A DNA stretch of 64,000 bases. Source: Mycolicibacterium frederiksbergense (lineage in GTDB: Bacteria > Actinomycetota > Actinomycetes > Mycobacteriales > Mycobacteriaceae). The notes below the pieces were generated by a model, which had not been told where the DNA came from, did no database searches, and worked only from the letters and a program-made list of their open reading frames with translations. The stretch spans positions 3,952,249-4,016,248 of the forward strand of contig NZ_CP038799.1 in the NCBI RefSeq assembly GCF_012223425.1, written 5' to 3'. Within the stretch, counting starts at the first letter, position 1. The number at the start of each line of letters is the position of its first letter. Below are positions 7,849 to 15,595 of the stretch, one piece after another. The translations under genes were made by a program, and so were the position numbers.

Positions 7849-9315
7849 ATGACTGCCGACTCGTCGTTGACCGCTCCGGGTGTTGAGTACGCCGCCACCG
7901 CCAGCGAGGCCTACCGGGCCGCGCTGGCCGTGATCGAGTCGGTCGAGCCCCGCATCGCCGCCGCGACCCGCAAAGAGCTTGCCGACCAGCGTGATTCGCT
8001 CAAGCTGATCGCCAGCGAGAACTACGCCTCCCCGGCGGTGCTGCTGACCATGGGCACCTGGTTCTCCGACAAGTACGCCGAGGGCACCATCGGGCACCGT
8101 TTCTACGCGGCCTGCCAGAACGTCGACACCGTCGAGGCACTCGCCGCCGAGCACGCCCGCGAACTGTTCGGCGCCCCCTACGCCTACGCCCAGCCGCACT
8201 CCGGGATCGACGCCAACCTGGTTGCCTACTGGGCCATCCTGGCCACCCGGATCGAGGCTCCGGGCCTGGCCGAACTCGGCGCCAAGAACGTCAACGACCT
8301 GTCCGAACAGGACTGGGAGAAGCTGCGCGCCAAGCTGGGCAACCAGCGGCTGCTCGGCATGTCGCTGGAAACCGGCGGCCACCTCACCCACGGCTTCCGG
8401 CCCAACGTGTCCGGCAAGATGTTCCACCAGCGCAGCTACGGCACCGACCCGGAGACCGGCCTGATCGACTACGCCGCCGTCGCCGCCGCGGCCCGCGAGT
8501 TCAAGCCGCTGATCCTGGTCGCCGGCTACTCGGCCTACCCGCGCCGGGTCAACTTCGCCACCATGCGCGAGATCGCCGACGAGGTCGGCGCCACCCTGCT
8601 GGTCGATATGGCCCACTTCGCCGGTCTGGTGGCCGGCAAGGTGTTCACCGGCGACGAAGATCCGGTGCCGCACGCCCACGTCACCACCACCACCACGCAC
8701 AAGTCGCTGCGTGGACCGCGCGGCGGCCTGGTGCTGGCCACCGAGGAGTACGCCCCCGCCGTCGACAAGGGCTGCCCCATGGTGCTGGGCGGACCGCTCT
8801 CGCACGTGATGGCGGCCAAGGCCGTCGCGCTGGCCGAGGCCCGCCAGCCCGCGTTCCGCGAGTACGCGCAGGCCGTGGCCGACAACGCCAAGGCGCTGGC
8901 CGACGGCTTCCTCAAGCGCGGGGCGCGACTGGTCACCGGCGGCACCGACAACCATCTGGTGCTGCTCGACGTCACCTCGTTCGGGCTGACCGGCCGGCAG
9001 GCCGAATCGGCACTGCTGGACGCCGGCGTCGTCACCAACCGCAACTCCATTCCGGCCGACCCGAACGGCGCCTGGTACACCAGCGGCATCCGGTTCGGCA
9101 CTCCGGCGCTGACGACCCGCGGCTTCGGTGCCGCCGAGTTCGACCGGGTGGCCGAACTCGTTGTCGACGTGCTGAAGAACACCGAGCCCGCCGCCGCCTC
9201 CACCGGCCCGTCGAAGGCCAAGTACAAGCTGGCCGACGGTGTCGCCGATCGGGTTCACGCCGCGTCGGCGGAGATCCTGGCGGCCAACCCGCTCTATCCG
9301 GGACTCACCCTCTGA
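7849..9315 (+). CDS. glyA: Serine hydroxymethyltransferase, long form
   Basis: 488 residues. The enzyme exchanges serine plus tetrahydrofolate for glycine plus methylene-tetrahydrofolate and uses pyridoxal phosphate; the PLP lysine is Lys285 in TTTTTHKSLRG. YAEG, GHRFYAACQNVD, QPHSG and RFGTPALTTRG motifs are all present, so it should be active. It is about 60 residues longer than the M. tuberculosis GlyA1 (426 aa) and differs from it in many conserved blocks. The extra length is an N-terminal extension and an insert around residues 127-165 (ATRIEAPGLAELGAKNVNDL and following). It occupies the glyA1 position between coaA and desA2. Confidence 0.93.
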   Translation: MTADSSLTAPGVEYAATASEAYRAALAVIESVEPRIAAATRKELADQRDSLKLIASENYASPAVLLTMGTWFSDKYAEGTIGHRFYAACQNVDTVEALAAEHARELFGAPYAYAQPHSGIDANLVAYWAILATRIEAPGLAELGAKNVNDLSEQDWEKLRAKLGNQRLLGMSLETGGHLTHGFRPNVSGKMFHQRSYGTDPETGLIDYAAVAAAAREFKPLILVAGYSAYPRRVNFATMREIADEVGATLLVDMAHFAGLVAGKVFTGDEDPVPHAHVTTTTTHKSLRGPRGGLVLATEEYAPAVDKGCPMVLGGPLSHVMAAKAVALAEARQPAFREYAQAVADNAKALADGFLKRGARLVTGGTDNHLVLLDVTSFGLTGRQAESALLDAGVVTNRNSIPADPNGAWYTSGIRFGTPALTTRGFGAAEFDRVAELVVDVLKNTEPAAASTGPSKAKYKLADGVADRVHAASAEILAANPLYPGLTL

Positions 9316-9356
9316 CACGCCGGTCGAAGGATTTTTAGAAACGTGTGAATGCGGGT

Positions 9357-9362
9357 TACAGT
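9357..9362 (+). promoter_or_regulatory. -10 box of a leaderless promoter for desA2
   Basis: TACAGT lies 7 nt before the ATG at 9370. The following spacer is T-rich and has no ribosome binding site. Confidence 0.45.
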
Positions 9363-9369
9363 TACTTTT

Positions 9370-10200
9370 ATGGCTGAGAAACCCGTTGCCAACGCGCTGA
9401 TCCTTGAGCTCGAGCCGGTCGTGGCGGAGAACCTGTCGCGACACCTCGCCACCGAGGAGCCCTGGTACGGCCACGACTATGTGCCCTTCGATCAGGGTGA
9501 GAACTTCGCCTTCCTGGGCGGCAAGGACTGGGATCCGTCCCAGGTGACCCTGCCCAAGCCGGTCACCGATGCCTGCGAGATCCTGCTCATCACCAAGGAC
9601 AACCTCGCCGCGCACCACCGCGAGATCGTCGAACACTTCATCCTCGAGGAGAAGTGGGGCCGCTGGATCGGCCGCTGGACCGCCGAGGAGCATCTGCACG
9701 CCATCGCGCTGCGCAACTACCTGGTGGTCACCCGCGAGATCGACCCGTCGGCCAATGAGGACGTGCGCGTCGAGCACGTCATGAAGGGCTACCGGGCCGA
9801 TCGCTTCTCCCAGATCGAGACCCTGGTGTTCATGACGTTCTTCGAGCGCGAGCATGCGGTGTTCACCCGCAACCTGCAGGCACAGATCACCGAGCCGACC
9901 CTCAAGGGCCTCGTCGGCCGGATCGCCGCCGACGAGGAACGCCACGAGGAGTTCTTCGCCAACCTGGTGGCGCACTGCCTGGCCACCGACACCCGGGCCG
10001 AGACCGTCAGCGCCATCGCCCGCCGTGCCGCCGAGCTCGACGTCCTCGGTGGGGACATCGAGGCCTACGCCGACAAGCGTGCCACCATCGCCGAGGCCGG
10101 CATCTTCGACGACGCCGCCCGACGTGCTGTTATCGCCGACCTGATCGCCGCATGGGGTGTCGCCGAGGAACCAGAGTTACGAGAGTTCACCGGCGCGTAA
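9370..10200 (+). CDS. desA2: Acyl-ACP desaturase family protein DesA2
   Basis: 276 residues, di-iron ferritin-like fold. Iron ligands are supplied by the EEHLHAIAL and DEERHEEFF segments, plus HHREIVEHFILEE. The protein reads through with M. tuberculosis DesA2 (Rv1094), which is needed for unsaturated fatty acids that feed mycolic acid synthesis. The start MAEKPVANALILELEP matches that protein; an upstream in-frame GTG-like start at 9349 lies inside the proposed promoter. It follows glyA as in M. tuberculosis. Confidence 0.93.
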   Translation: MAEKPVANALILELEPVVAENLSRHLATEEPWYGHDYVPFDQGENFAFLGGKDWDPSQVTLPKPVTDACEILLITKDNLAAHHREIVEHFILEEKWGRWIGRWTAEEHLHAIALRNYLVVTREIDPSANEDVRVEHVMKGYRADRFSQIETLVFMTFFEREHAVFTRNLQAQITEPTLKGLVGRIAADEERHEEFFANLVAHCLATDTRAETVSAIARRAAELDVLGGDIEAYADKRATIAEAGIFDDAARRAVIADLIAAWGVAEEPELREFTGA

Positions 10201-10399
10201 CCTGTTGTGCCGGTTGGCCCGGCGCGCCTGCCAAGCGCATCCCGTAGAGCGGGAGTAGCGTCGATTCCGATGGCTAGCGAATTGCTTTGCTGTCCGGGCG
10301 GTACCGATCTTTTCGCGAGAACGGGACCGGCCCCGGTCCTCGGTACCGCGGTGCCCGCCGAAACGCTTCCGCGGGGCCGCGGAGGTCTAGGAGCGCCTC
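10201..10399 (+). promoter_or_regulatory. Hairpin-rich leader of phoH2
   Basis: Hairpins are readable by eye: CCCG-TAGAG-CGGG (about 10242-10254), GGACCGG/CCGGTCC (about 10322-10338) and TCCGCGG/CCGCGGA (about 10369-10384). The last one ends just before the AGGAG ribosome binding site of phoH2, so folding could control access to it. It overlaps the possible PhoAT-like ORF. Confidence 0.35.
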
Positions 10400-10488
10400 G
10401 TGACCGATTCGCCGATCCGGACCTACGTGCTCGACACCTCCGTGCTGCTGTCCGATCCCTGGGCATGCACACGGTTCGCCGAGCATGA
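10207..10488 (+). CDS. Possible PhoAT-like small ORF upstream of phoH2
   Basis: A 93-codon frame begins with GTG at 10207 and runs 89 nt into phoH2 in another frame. An alternative start is the ATG at 10270. Mycobacterial phoH2 genes have been reported to lie downstream of a small overlapping gene, phoAT, whose product counteracts PhoH2. Position and overlap fit that description; I cannot confirm the protein sequence. The same 200 nt can also fold into several hairpins, so it may instead be an untranslated leader. Confidence 0.35.
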   Translation: MPVGPARLPSASRRAGVASIPMASELLCCPGGTDLFARTGPAPVLGTAVPAETLPRGRGGLGAPRDRFADPDLRARHLRAAVRSLGMHTVRRA

Positions 10489-11713
10489 GGTGGTTGTCCC
10501 TCTCGTGGTTATCAGCGAGTTGGAGGCCAAACGGCACCATCACGAACTTGGCTGGTTCGCCCGCCAGGCTCTACGTCTGTTCGATGACCTGAGACTGGCG
10601 CACGGGCGGCTGGATCAGCCGATCCCCGTCGGAAGCCACGGTGGTGTGCTGCACATCGAGCTGAACCACAGTGACCCCACCGTGCTGCCGGTCGGCTTCC
10701 GTACCGACACCAACGATGCGCGCATCCTGACCTGCGCGGCCAACCTGGCCGCCGAGGGCAAGAACGTCACGCTGGTGAGCAAGGACATCCCGCTGCGCGT
10801 CAAGGCGGGTGCGGTGGGCCTGGATGCCGACGAGTACCACGCCCAGGACGTCGTCACCTCCGGCTGGACGGGCATGAGCGAGCTCGACGCGGCACCCGAG
10901 GAGATCGACACGCTGTTCGCCGAGGGCGACCTCGACCTGGCGGCCGCGCGGGACCTGCCCTGCCACACCGGTGTTCGGCTGCTCGGCGGCAACTCCTCGG
11001 CGCTGGGCCGGGTGAACGCGGATAAACGGGTGCAGCTGGTCCGTGGCGATCGCGAAGTGTTCGGCCTCCGGGGAAGGTCAGCCGAACAACGCGTCGCCCT
11101 CGATCTGCTGCTCGACGAATCCGTGGGCATCGTGTCGCTCGGAGGCAAGGCCGGCACCGGTAAATCGGCACTGGCGCTGTGCGCCGGCCTGGAGGCGGTG
11201 CTGGAACGCCGCACCCAGCGCAAGGTGGTGGTCTTCCGGCCGCTGTACGCGGTCGGCGGCCAGGATCTGGGCTACCTGCCCGGCAGCGAGAGCGAGAAGA
11301 TGGGCCCGTGGGCACAGGCCGTCTTCGACACCCTGGAGGGGCTGGCCAGCCCGGCGGTGCTGGAGGAAGTGCTCTCCCGCGGGATGCTGGAAGTGTTGCC
11401 GCTCACCCATATTCGCGGCCGGTCGCTGCACGACTCGTTCGTGATCGTCGACGAGGCGCAGTCGCTGGAACGCAATGTGCTGCTGACGGTGCTGTCCCGG
11501 CTCGGGTCGGGCTCGCGGGTCGTGCTCACCCACGATGTCGCCCAGCGCGACAACCTGCGGGTCGGCCGGCACGACGGTGTTGCCGCAGTGATCGAGAAGC
11601 TGAAGGGGCATCCGTTGTTCGCCCACATCACGCTGATGCGCAGCGAGCGGTCCCCGATCGCGGCACTGGTCACCGAGATGCTCGAGGAGATCACCCCCGA
11701 CGCCCTGCCCTGA
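10400..11713 (+). CDS. phoH2: PhoH2, PIN domain fused to PhoH ATPase/RNA helicase
   Basis: 437 residues. The N-terminal PIN domain (about 1-135) carries acidic residues for Mg-dependent RNA cleavage, starting with Asp12 in YVLDTSVLL and DTNDARILTCA. The C-terminal PhoH domain has Walker A GGKAGTGKS (about 248-256) and Walker B IVDEAQ. Mycobacterial PhoH2 proteins act as ATP-dependent RNA helicase/RNases. The GTG start has AGGAG 7-8 nt upstream and begins MTDSPIRTYVLDTS. M. tuberculosis Rv1095 sits in the same place. Confidence 0.93.
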   Translation: MTDSPIRTYVLDTSVLLSDPWACTRFAEHEVVVPLVVISELEAKRHHHELGWFARQALRLFDDLRLAHGRLDQPIPVGSHGGVLHIELNHSDPTVLPVGFRTDTNDARILTCAANLAAEGKNVTLVSKDIPLRVKAGAVGLDADEYHAQDVVTSGWTGMSELDAAPEEIDTLFAEGDLDLAAARDLPCHTGVRLLGGNSSALGRVNADKRVQLVRGDREVFGLRGRSAEQRVALDLLLDESVGIVSLGGKAGTGKSALALCAGLEAVLERRTQRKVVVFRPLYAVGGQDLGYLPGSESEKMGPWAQAVFDTLEGLASPAVLEEVLSRGMLEVLPLTHIRGRSLHDSFVIVDEAQSLERNVLLTVLSRLGSGSRVVLTHDVAQRDNLRVGRHDGVAAVIEKLKGHPLFAHITLMRSERSPIAALVTEMLEEITPDALP

Positions 11714-11720
11714 GAGTGAA

Positions 11721-11763
11721 TTCGGCGTGATCGGTTGCGTTCACCGCAGCCGATCACGCCGAA
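11721..11763. terminator. Inverted repeat after phoH2, same ends as the 5598 hairpin
   Basis: Arms 11721-11739 and 11745-11763 form a 19-bp stem with one G.U pair and a 5-nt loop TTCAC. Outer TTCGGCGTG/CACGCCGAA and inner TGCG/CGCA are the same as in the hairpin at 5598-5648, while the central 6 bp differ and still pair. It lies between two co-directional genes and lacks a T tract. Confidence 0.65.
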
Positions 11764-11810
11764 ATCGCCCCTGTTGTTTGCCACCGCCCCGCGATGGCTA
11801 TTCCACGCTC

Positions 11811-12278
11811 ATGACGAGTCTGGTGGATCAATACGTCGGCGCCACCGCCTACGACGTTTCGGGCGACAAGATCGGCAAGATCGGCAGGCTCTTCGTCGAC
11901 GGTCGTAGCCGCGAACCGAAGTGGGCCGAAGTGCACACCGGTCTGTTCCGGAAGTCTCAGATGCTGATCCCGCTGGGCGGTTCTCGCCAGGAGGGCCGGG
12001 CGGTGACGCTCACGGTCAGCAAGGCCGCGGTCAAGGAGGCGCCGAAGGTGCGGGTCGGCGAGGGCATCACGGTGGACGAAGCCGACCGGCTGTCCCGGCA
12101 CTACCGGCTCGACGAACCGCAACCGGAGGCCCCGCAGCCGCCGGCGCCGCACTCCACCGCACTGGATATCGCTGCGGCGGCGGCCGGTATGGGTGGGACA
12201 GCGGTCAACACCGCGGCGTGGTCACCGGCGGAGAACCAGCACCCGGACACCTTCGAAGAGCCGGAGCCGACGCGCTAG
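11811..12278 (+). CDS. PRC-barrel domain protein
   Basis: 155 residues. Residues 1-95 form a PRC-barrel-like domain: VGATAYDVSGDKIGKIGRLFVD followed by EPKWAEVHTG and the VDEADRLSRHY end. The rest is a proline- and alanine-rich tail without predicted structure. PRC barrels occur in RNA-processing and photosynthetic-complex proteins and in stress-related small proteins; the role here is unknown. The ATG at 11811 has no strong ribosome binding site. A long hairpin separates it from the convergent fum gene. Confidence 0.75.
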   Translation: MTSLVDQYVGATAYDVSGDKIGKIGRLFVDGRSREPKWAEVHTGLFRKSQMLIPLGGSRQEGRAVTLTVSKAAVKEAPKVRVGEGITVDEADRLSRHYRLDEPQPEAPQPPAPHSTALDIAAAAAGMGGTAVNTAAWSPAENQHPDTFEEPEPTR

Positions 12279-12295
12279 GCCCCTGTCTTTCTTGC

Positions 12296-12353
12296 CGAGC
12301 AGACGCAAATGGCCCCCGAAACACCTGTTTCAGGGGCCATTTGTGTCTGCTCG
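12296..12353. terminator. Long hairpin between PRC-barrel gene and fum
   Basis: A 21-bp stem (12296-12316 with 12333-12353, one G.U pair) continues after one mismatch into 5 bp (GAAAC/GTTTC) closed by a 4-nt loop ACCT. It lies between convergent genes and would terminate both. No T tract follows. Confidence 0.8.
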
Positions 12354-12366
12354 TGCGGGCCGGTCG

Positions 12367-13809
12367 TTATTCGCCCGGCTTGACCTTCGCCATCGCCAGC
12401 ACGTCGAGGCGCTTGTCCAGTTCCGCCTCGGACAGCTTGTCGCCGATCAGTCCGCGGTCGATCACCGTCTGGCGGATGGTCTTGCGCTCCTTGAGTGCTT
12501 CCTTGGCGACCTTGGCGGCCTCCTCGTAGCCGATCGCCGAGTTCAGCGGCGTCACGATGGACGGTGAGGACTCGGCCAGCTCGCGCAGGTGCGCGTCGTT
12601 GGCCACCAAGCCGTCAATACACTTGCTGGCGAACAACTTCGAGACATTGGCCAGCAGGGTGAACGACTCCAGCACGTTGCGCGCCATCATCGGGATGTAG
12701 ACGTTGAGTTCGAACGCACCGGACAGCCCGCCGACGGTGACCGCGGCGTCATTGCCGATGACCTGCGCGGCCACCTGGGTCACCGCTTCCGGCAGCACCG
12801 GATTGACCTTGCCCGGCATGATCGAGCTACCCGGCTGCAGGTCCGGCAGCTGCAACTCGCCCAGACCGGTCAGCGGGCCCGAGCCCATCCAGCGCACGTC
12901 ATTGGCGATCTTGGTCAGCGACACCGCGATGGTCTTCAGCGCGCCGGACGCCTCGACCAGCCCGTCGCGGGCGGCCTGAGCCTCGAAAGAGTCGGCGGCG
13001 GTGCGCAGTTCGCCAAGGCCGGTCTGATCCACCAACACGTCGACGACCTTGGCGCCGAAACCGTCGGGTGCGTTGAGGCCGGTGCCGACGGCGGTACCGC
13101 CGATGGCCAGCTCGCCCAGACGGGGCAGCGTCGCCTTCACCCGCTCGATGCCTGCCTCGATCTGGCGGGCGTAACCGCCGAACTCCTGGCCGAGTGTCAC
13201 CGGCACGGCGTCCATCAGGTGGGTGCGGCCGGACTTGACGGTGGTGCGCCACTGCCGTGCCTTGCCGGCCAGCGACTCGTGCAGGATCTCCAGCGCCGGG
13301 ATCAGATGGCGCACAGCGGCTTCGGTCGCCGCGATATGGGTGGCGGTGGGGAAGGTGTCATTCGAGCTCTGCGACATGTTGACGTCGTCATTGGGATGGA
13401 TGGTGACGCCGTTGGCCGCGGCGATGGACGCGATGACCTCGTTGGCGTTCATGTTCGAGCTGGTGCCCGACCCGGTCTGGAAGACGTCGATGGGGAACTG
13501 GTCGTCGTGCAGGCCGTCGGCGATCTCGGCGGCGGCGGCGATGATGGCGTCGGCCTTCTCGGCTGCCAGCAGGCCCAGGTCCTTGTTCACCTGGGCGCAG
13601 GCGCCCTTGAGCAGTCCCATCGCGCGGATCTGGGTGCGCTCCAGCGGGCGGAACGAGATCGGGAAGTTCTCCACTGCCCGCTGGGTCTGGGCCCGCCACA
13701 GGGCGTTGACCGGAACCCGGACCTCACCCATGGTGTCGTGCTCGATCCGGTACTCGATCTCGCCGGCTTTCTTCTGGCCGGCTTTGTTCTCGACAACACT
13801 GTCGGTCAT
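12367..13809 (-). CDS. fumC: Class II fumarate hydratase
   Basis: 480 residues. It converts fumarate and malate in the TCA cycle and needs no iron-sulfur cluster. The signature GSSIMPGKVNP is near residues 327-337 with the catalytic serine; GSGTSSNMN and SQSSNDTFPTA blocks are also present. The ATG at 13809 begins MTDSVVENK. M. tuberculosis fum (Rv1098c) is in the same orientation next to glpX. The 30-nt gap to the upstream glpX gene suggests an operon. Confidence 0.96.
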   Translation of the reverse strand: MTDSVVENKAGQKKAGEIEYRIEHDTMGEVRVPVNALWRAQTQRAVENFPISFRPLERTQIRAMGLLKGACAQVNKDLGLLAAEKADAIIAAAAEIADGLHDDQFPIDVFQTGSGTSSNMNANEVIASIAAANGVTIHPNDDVNMSQSSNDTFPTATHIAATEAAVRHLIPALEILHESLAGKARQWRTTVKSGRTHLMDAVPVTLGQEFGGYARQIEAGIERVKATLPRLGELAIGGTAVGTGLNAPDGFGAKVVDVLVDQTGLGELRTAADSFEAQAARDGLVEASGALKTIAVSLTKIANDVRWMGSGPLTGLGELQLPDLQPGSSIMPGKVNPVLPEAVTQVAAQVIGNDAAVTVGGLSGAFELNVYIPMMARNVLESFTLLANVSKLFASKCIDGLVANDAHLRELAESSPSIVTPLNSAIGYEEAAKVAKEALKERKTIRQTVIDRGLIGDKLSEAELDKRLDVLAMAKVKPGE

Positions 13810-13839
13810 CTGGGTCCTTTTCGTGGGTCGCTGATGCGG

Positions 13840-14868
13840 TCAGGGGAGAGGATGTGCTGCGGTCAGATCTCCGGTGAAGTCCACCGAGGAGTACTCGTTG
13901 AGCTTGGACAGCCGGTGGTAGGCCTCGATCATCCGGACGGTGCCGGACTTGGAACGCATCACGATGGACTGGGTGGTCGCGCCGCCGCCGGAGTATTGGA
14001 CGCCCTTGAGCAGATCGCCGTCGGTGACGCCGGTGGCCGAGAAGAACACGTTCTCGCCGGAGACCAGGTCCTCGGTGAGCAGCACCCGGTCCAGGTCGTA
14101 GCCACGGTCGAGGGCCTTCTGCTTCTCGTCGTCGTCGGTCGGGGCGAGCTGGGCCTGGATGGCGCCACCCATGCAGCGGATGGCCGCCGCGGCGATGATG
14201 CCCTCGGGGGTGCCGCCGATACCGACGAGGATGTCGGTGCCGGACCCGGGGCGGCAGGCGGCGATGGCACCGGCGACGTCGCCGTCGGAGATCAGCCGGA
14301 TGCGGGCGCCGGCCTCGCGGACATCGGCGATCAGCTGGGCGTGCCGAGGCCGGTCCAGGATGCAGACGGTCAGGTCGGCGACGCTGGACTTCTTGATCTT
14401 GGCGACGTTCTTGATGTTCTCGGCGATCGGCGCGGTGATGTCGATGGCGTCGGCGGCGTCCGGGCCGACGGCAATCTTGTGCATGTAGTACACCGCCGAC
14501 GGGTCGAACATGGCGCCGCGCTCGGCGACGGCGAGCACCGAGATGGCGTTGGGCATGCCCTTGCTCATCAGGGTGGTGCCGTCGACCGGGTCGACGGCGA
14601 AATCGCAGTCGGGTCCGTCGCCGTTGCCAACCTCTTCACCGTTGTAGAGCATCGGGGCGTTGTCCTTCTCACCCTCACCGATGACCACGACACCGCGCAT
14701 CGACACGGAGTTCACCAATTCGCGCATGGCGTCGACGGCGGCGCCGTCGCCACCCTCCTTGTCACCGCGGCCGACCCAACGGCCCGCGGCCATGGCTCCG
14801 GCTTCGGTGACTCGCACGAGCTCGAGGGCGAGGTTGCGGTCTGGGGCTTCCCGGCGCGAAGGCGTCAT
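13840..14868 (-). CDS. glpX: Class II fructose-1,6-bisphosphatase
   Basis: 342 residues. It removes phosphate from fructose 1,6-bisphosphate and is the gluconeogenic FBPase of mycobacteria. Visible blocks: GRGDKEGGDGAAVDAMR, IGEGEKDNAPMLYNGE, DPVDGTTLMSKG (metal and substrate binding) and GIGGTPEGIIAAAAIRCMGG. The start MTPSRREAPDRNLALE is used; a much longer frame upstream would overlap the divergent gene. M. tuberculosis GlpX has about 20 more N-terminal residues. Confidence 0.95.
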   Translation of the reverse strand: MTPSRREAPDRNLALELVRVTEAGAMAAGRWVGRGDKEGGDGAAVDAMRELVNSVSMRGVVVIGEGEKDNAPMLYNGEEVGNGDGPDCDFAVDPVDGTTLMSKGMPNAISVLAVAERGAMFDPSAVYYMHKIAVGPDAADAIDITAPIAENIKNVAKIKKSSVADLTVCILDRPRHAQLIADVREAGARIRLISDGDVAGAIAACRPGSGTDILVGIGGTPEGIIAAAAIRCMGGAIQAQLAPTDDDEKQKALDRGYDLDRVLLTEDLVSGENVFFSATGVTDGDLLKGVQYSGGGATTQSIVMRSKSGTVRMIEAYHRLSKLNEYSSVDFTGDLTAAHPLP

Positions 14869-14923
14869 GGGCCAGATTGTCCCATTAGCGGGTCGAAGAT
14901 TGGGAACTGGGATACTGGCTGTC

Positions 14924-15595
14924 ATGAGCACTCCGGAACCGAACCCCGACGCACCGGTGATGGTGCCGGTTCCCCGGCCCGCCAAGGACCGGCTCCTGCA
15001 GGACGGCCGCGACATGTTCTGGTCGATGGCACCGCTGGTGTTGATCTGCATCGTGCTGGCCGGCGTGCTCGGCATGTGCTCGTTCGCGCCCAGCGGGCCC
15101 GGTCAGGGTGACATCCCGCAGTTCGACGCCCCAGCCGCGCTGCAGGCCGACGCCGAGGTGCTGAAGTTCCCGGTCAGGCTGCCGGAGCTGCCCGCGGGCT
15201 GGCAACCCAACTCCGGGGCGCGCGGTGGTATCGACGGTGGCCGCACCGACCCGGCGACCGGTCAGCCGGTCCGGGCGGTGACCTCGCGGGTCGGCTATAT
15301 CGCCCCGAGCAAGATGTATCTGAGCCTGACGCAGAGCAACGCCGACGAGGCCAGGCTCGTCGGTTACCTGAACCCCGAGGCGGTGCCCACCGGCGCGCAG
15401 GATGTCGACGGGGTGAGCTGGGTCGTCTACGAGCCGGGGGAGGGCGAGCCGATCTGGACCACGCGACTGGACGGTGCAGAACGCTCAGGCCGCGAGGCCG
15501 GACAGGCTCAGATCGCGATCACCGGCGCCGGGTCCCAGGACGACTTCCGCACCCTGGCGAAGGCCGTGCAGACCCAGGCCCCGCTGCCGGTCTAG
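14924..15595 (+). CDS. DUF4245 membrane-anchored protein (Rv1100-like)
   Basis: 223 residues. One hydrophobic segment (about residues 34-50, MAPLVLICIVLAGVLGMC) with a cytoplasmic N-terminus and an extracytoplasmic domain of about 170 residues matching DUF4245. Function unknown. M. tuberculosis Rv1100 lies between glpX and Rv1101c as here. Its TAG stop overlaps the stop of the convergent permease gene by a few bases. GATACT 7 nt before the ATG may be a weak -10 box. Confidence 0.8.
   Translation: MSTPEPNPDAPVMVPVPRPAKDRLLQDGRDMFWSMAPLVLICIVLAGVLGMCSFAPSGPGQGDIPQFDAPAALQADAEVLKFPVRLPELPAGWQPNSGARGGIDGGRTDPATGQPVRAVTSRVGYIAPSKMYLSLTQSNADEARLVGYLNPEAVPTGAQDVDGVSWVVYEPGEGEPIWTTRLDGAERSGREAGQAQIAITGAGSQDDFRTLAKAVQTQAPLPV

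Noticed and set aside
7705..9975. A 756-codon open frame on the minus strand across glyA and desA2
   Set aside because: It runs antisense to two clearly recognised genes, is rich in Gly, Val and Arg with no motif, and is explained by GC-rich third positions.
10201..10260. A known riboswitch class in the phoH2 leader
   Set aside because: Hairpins are present but no sequence signature of cobalamin, SAM, glycine or c-di-AMP switches was recognised.
14869..15075. N-terminal extension of glpX by 69 residues
   Set aside because: It would overlap most of the divergent gene's start and shows no family similarity; ATG 14868 fits the family.
12589..15111. An 840-codon plus-strand frame across fum and glpX
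   Set aside because: Antisense to two conserved enzymes; its composition is that of a shadow frame.
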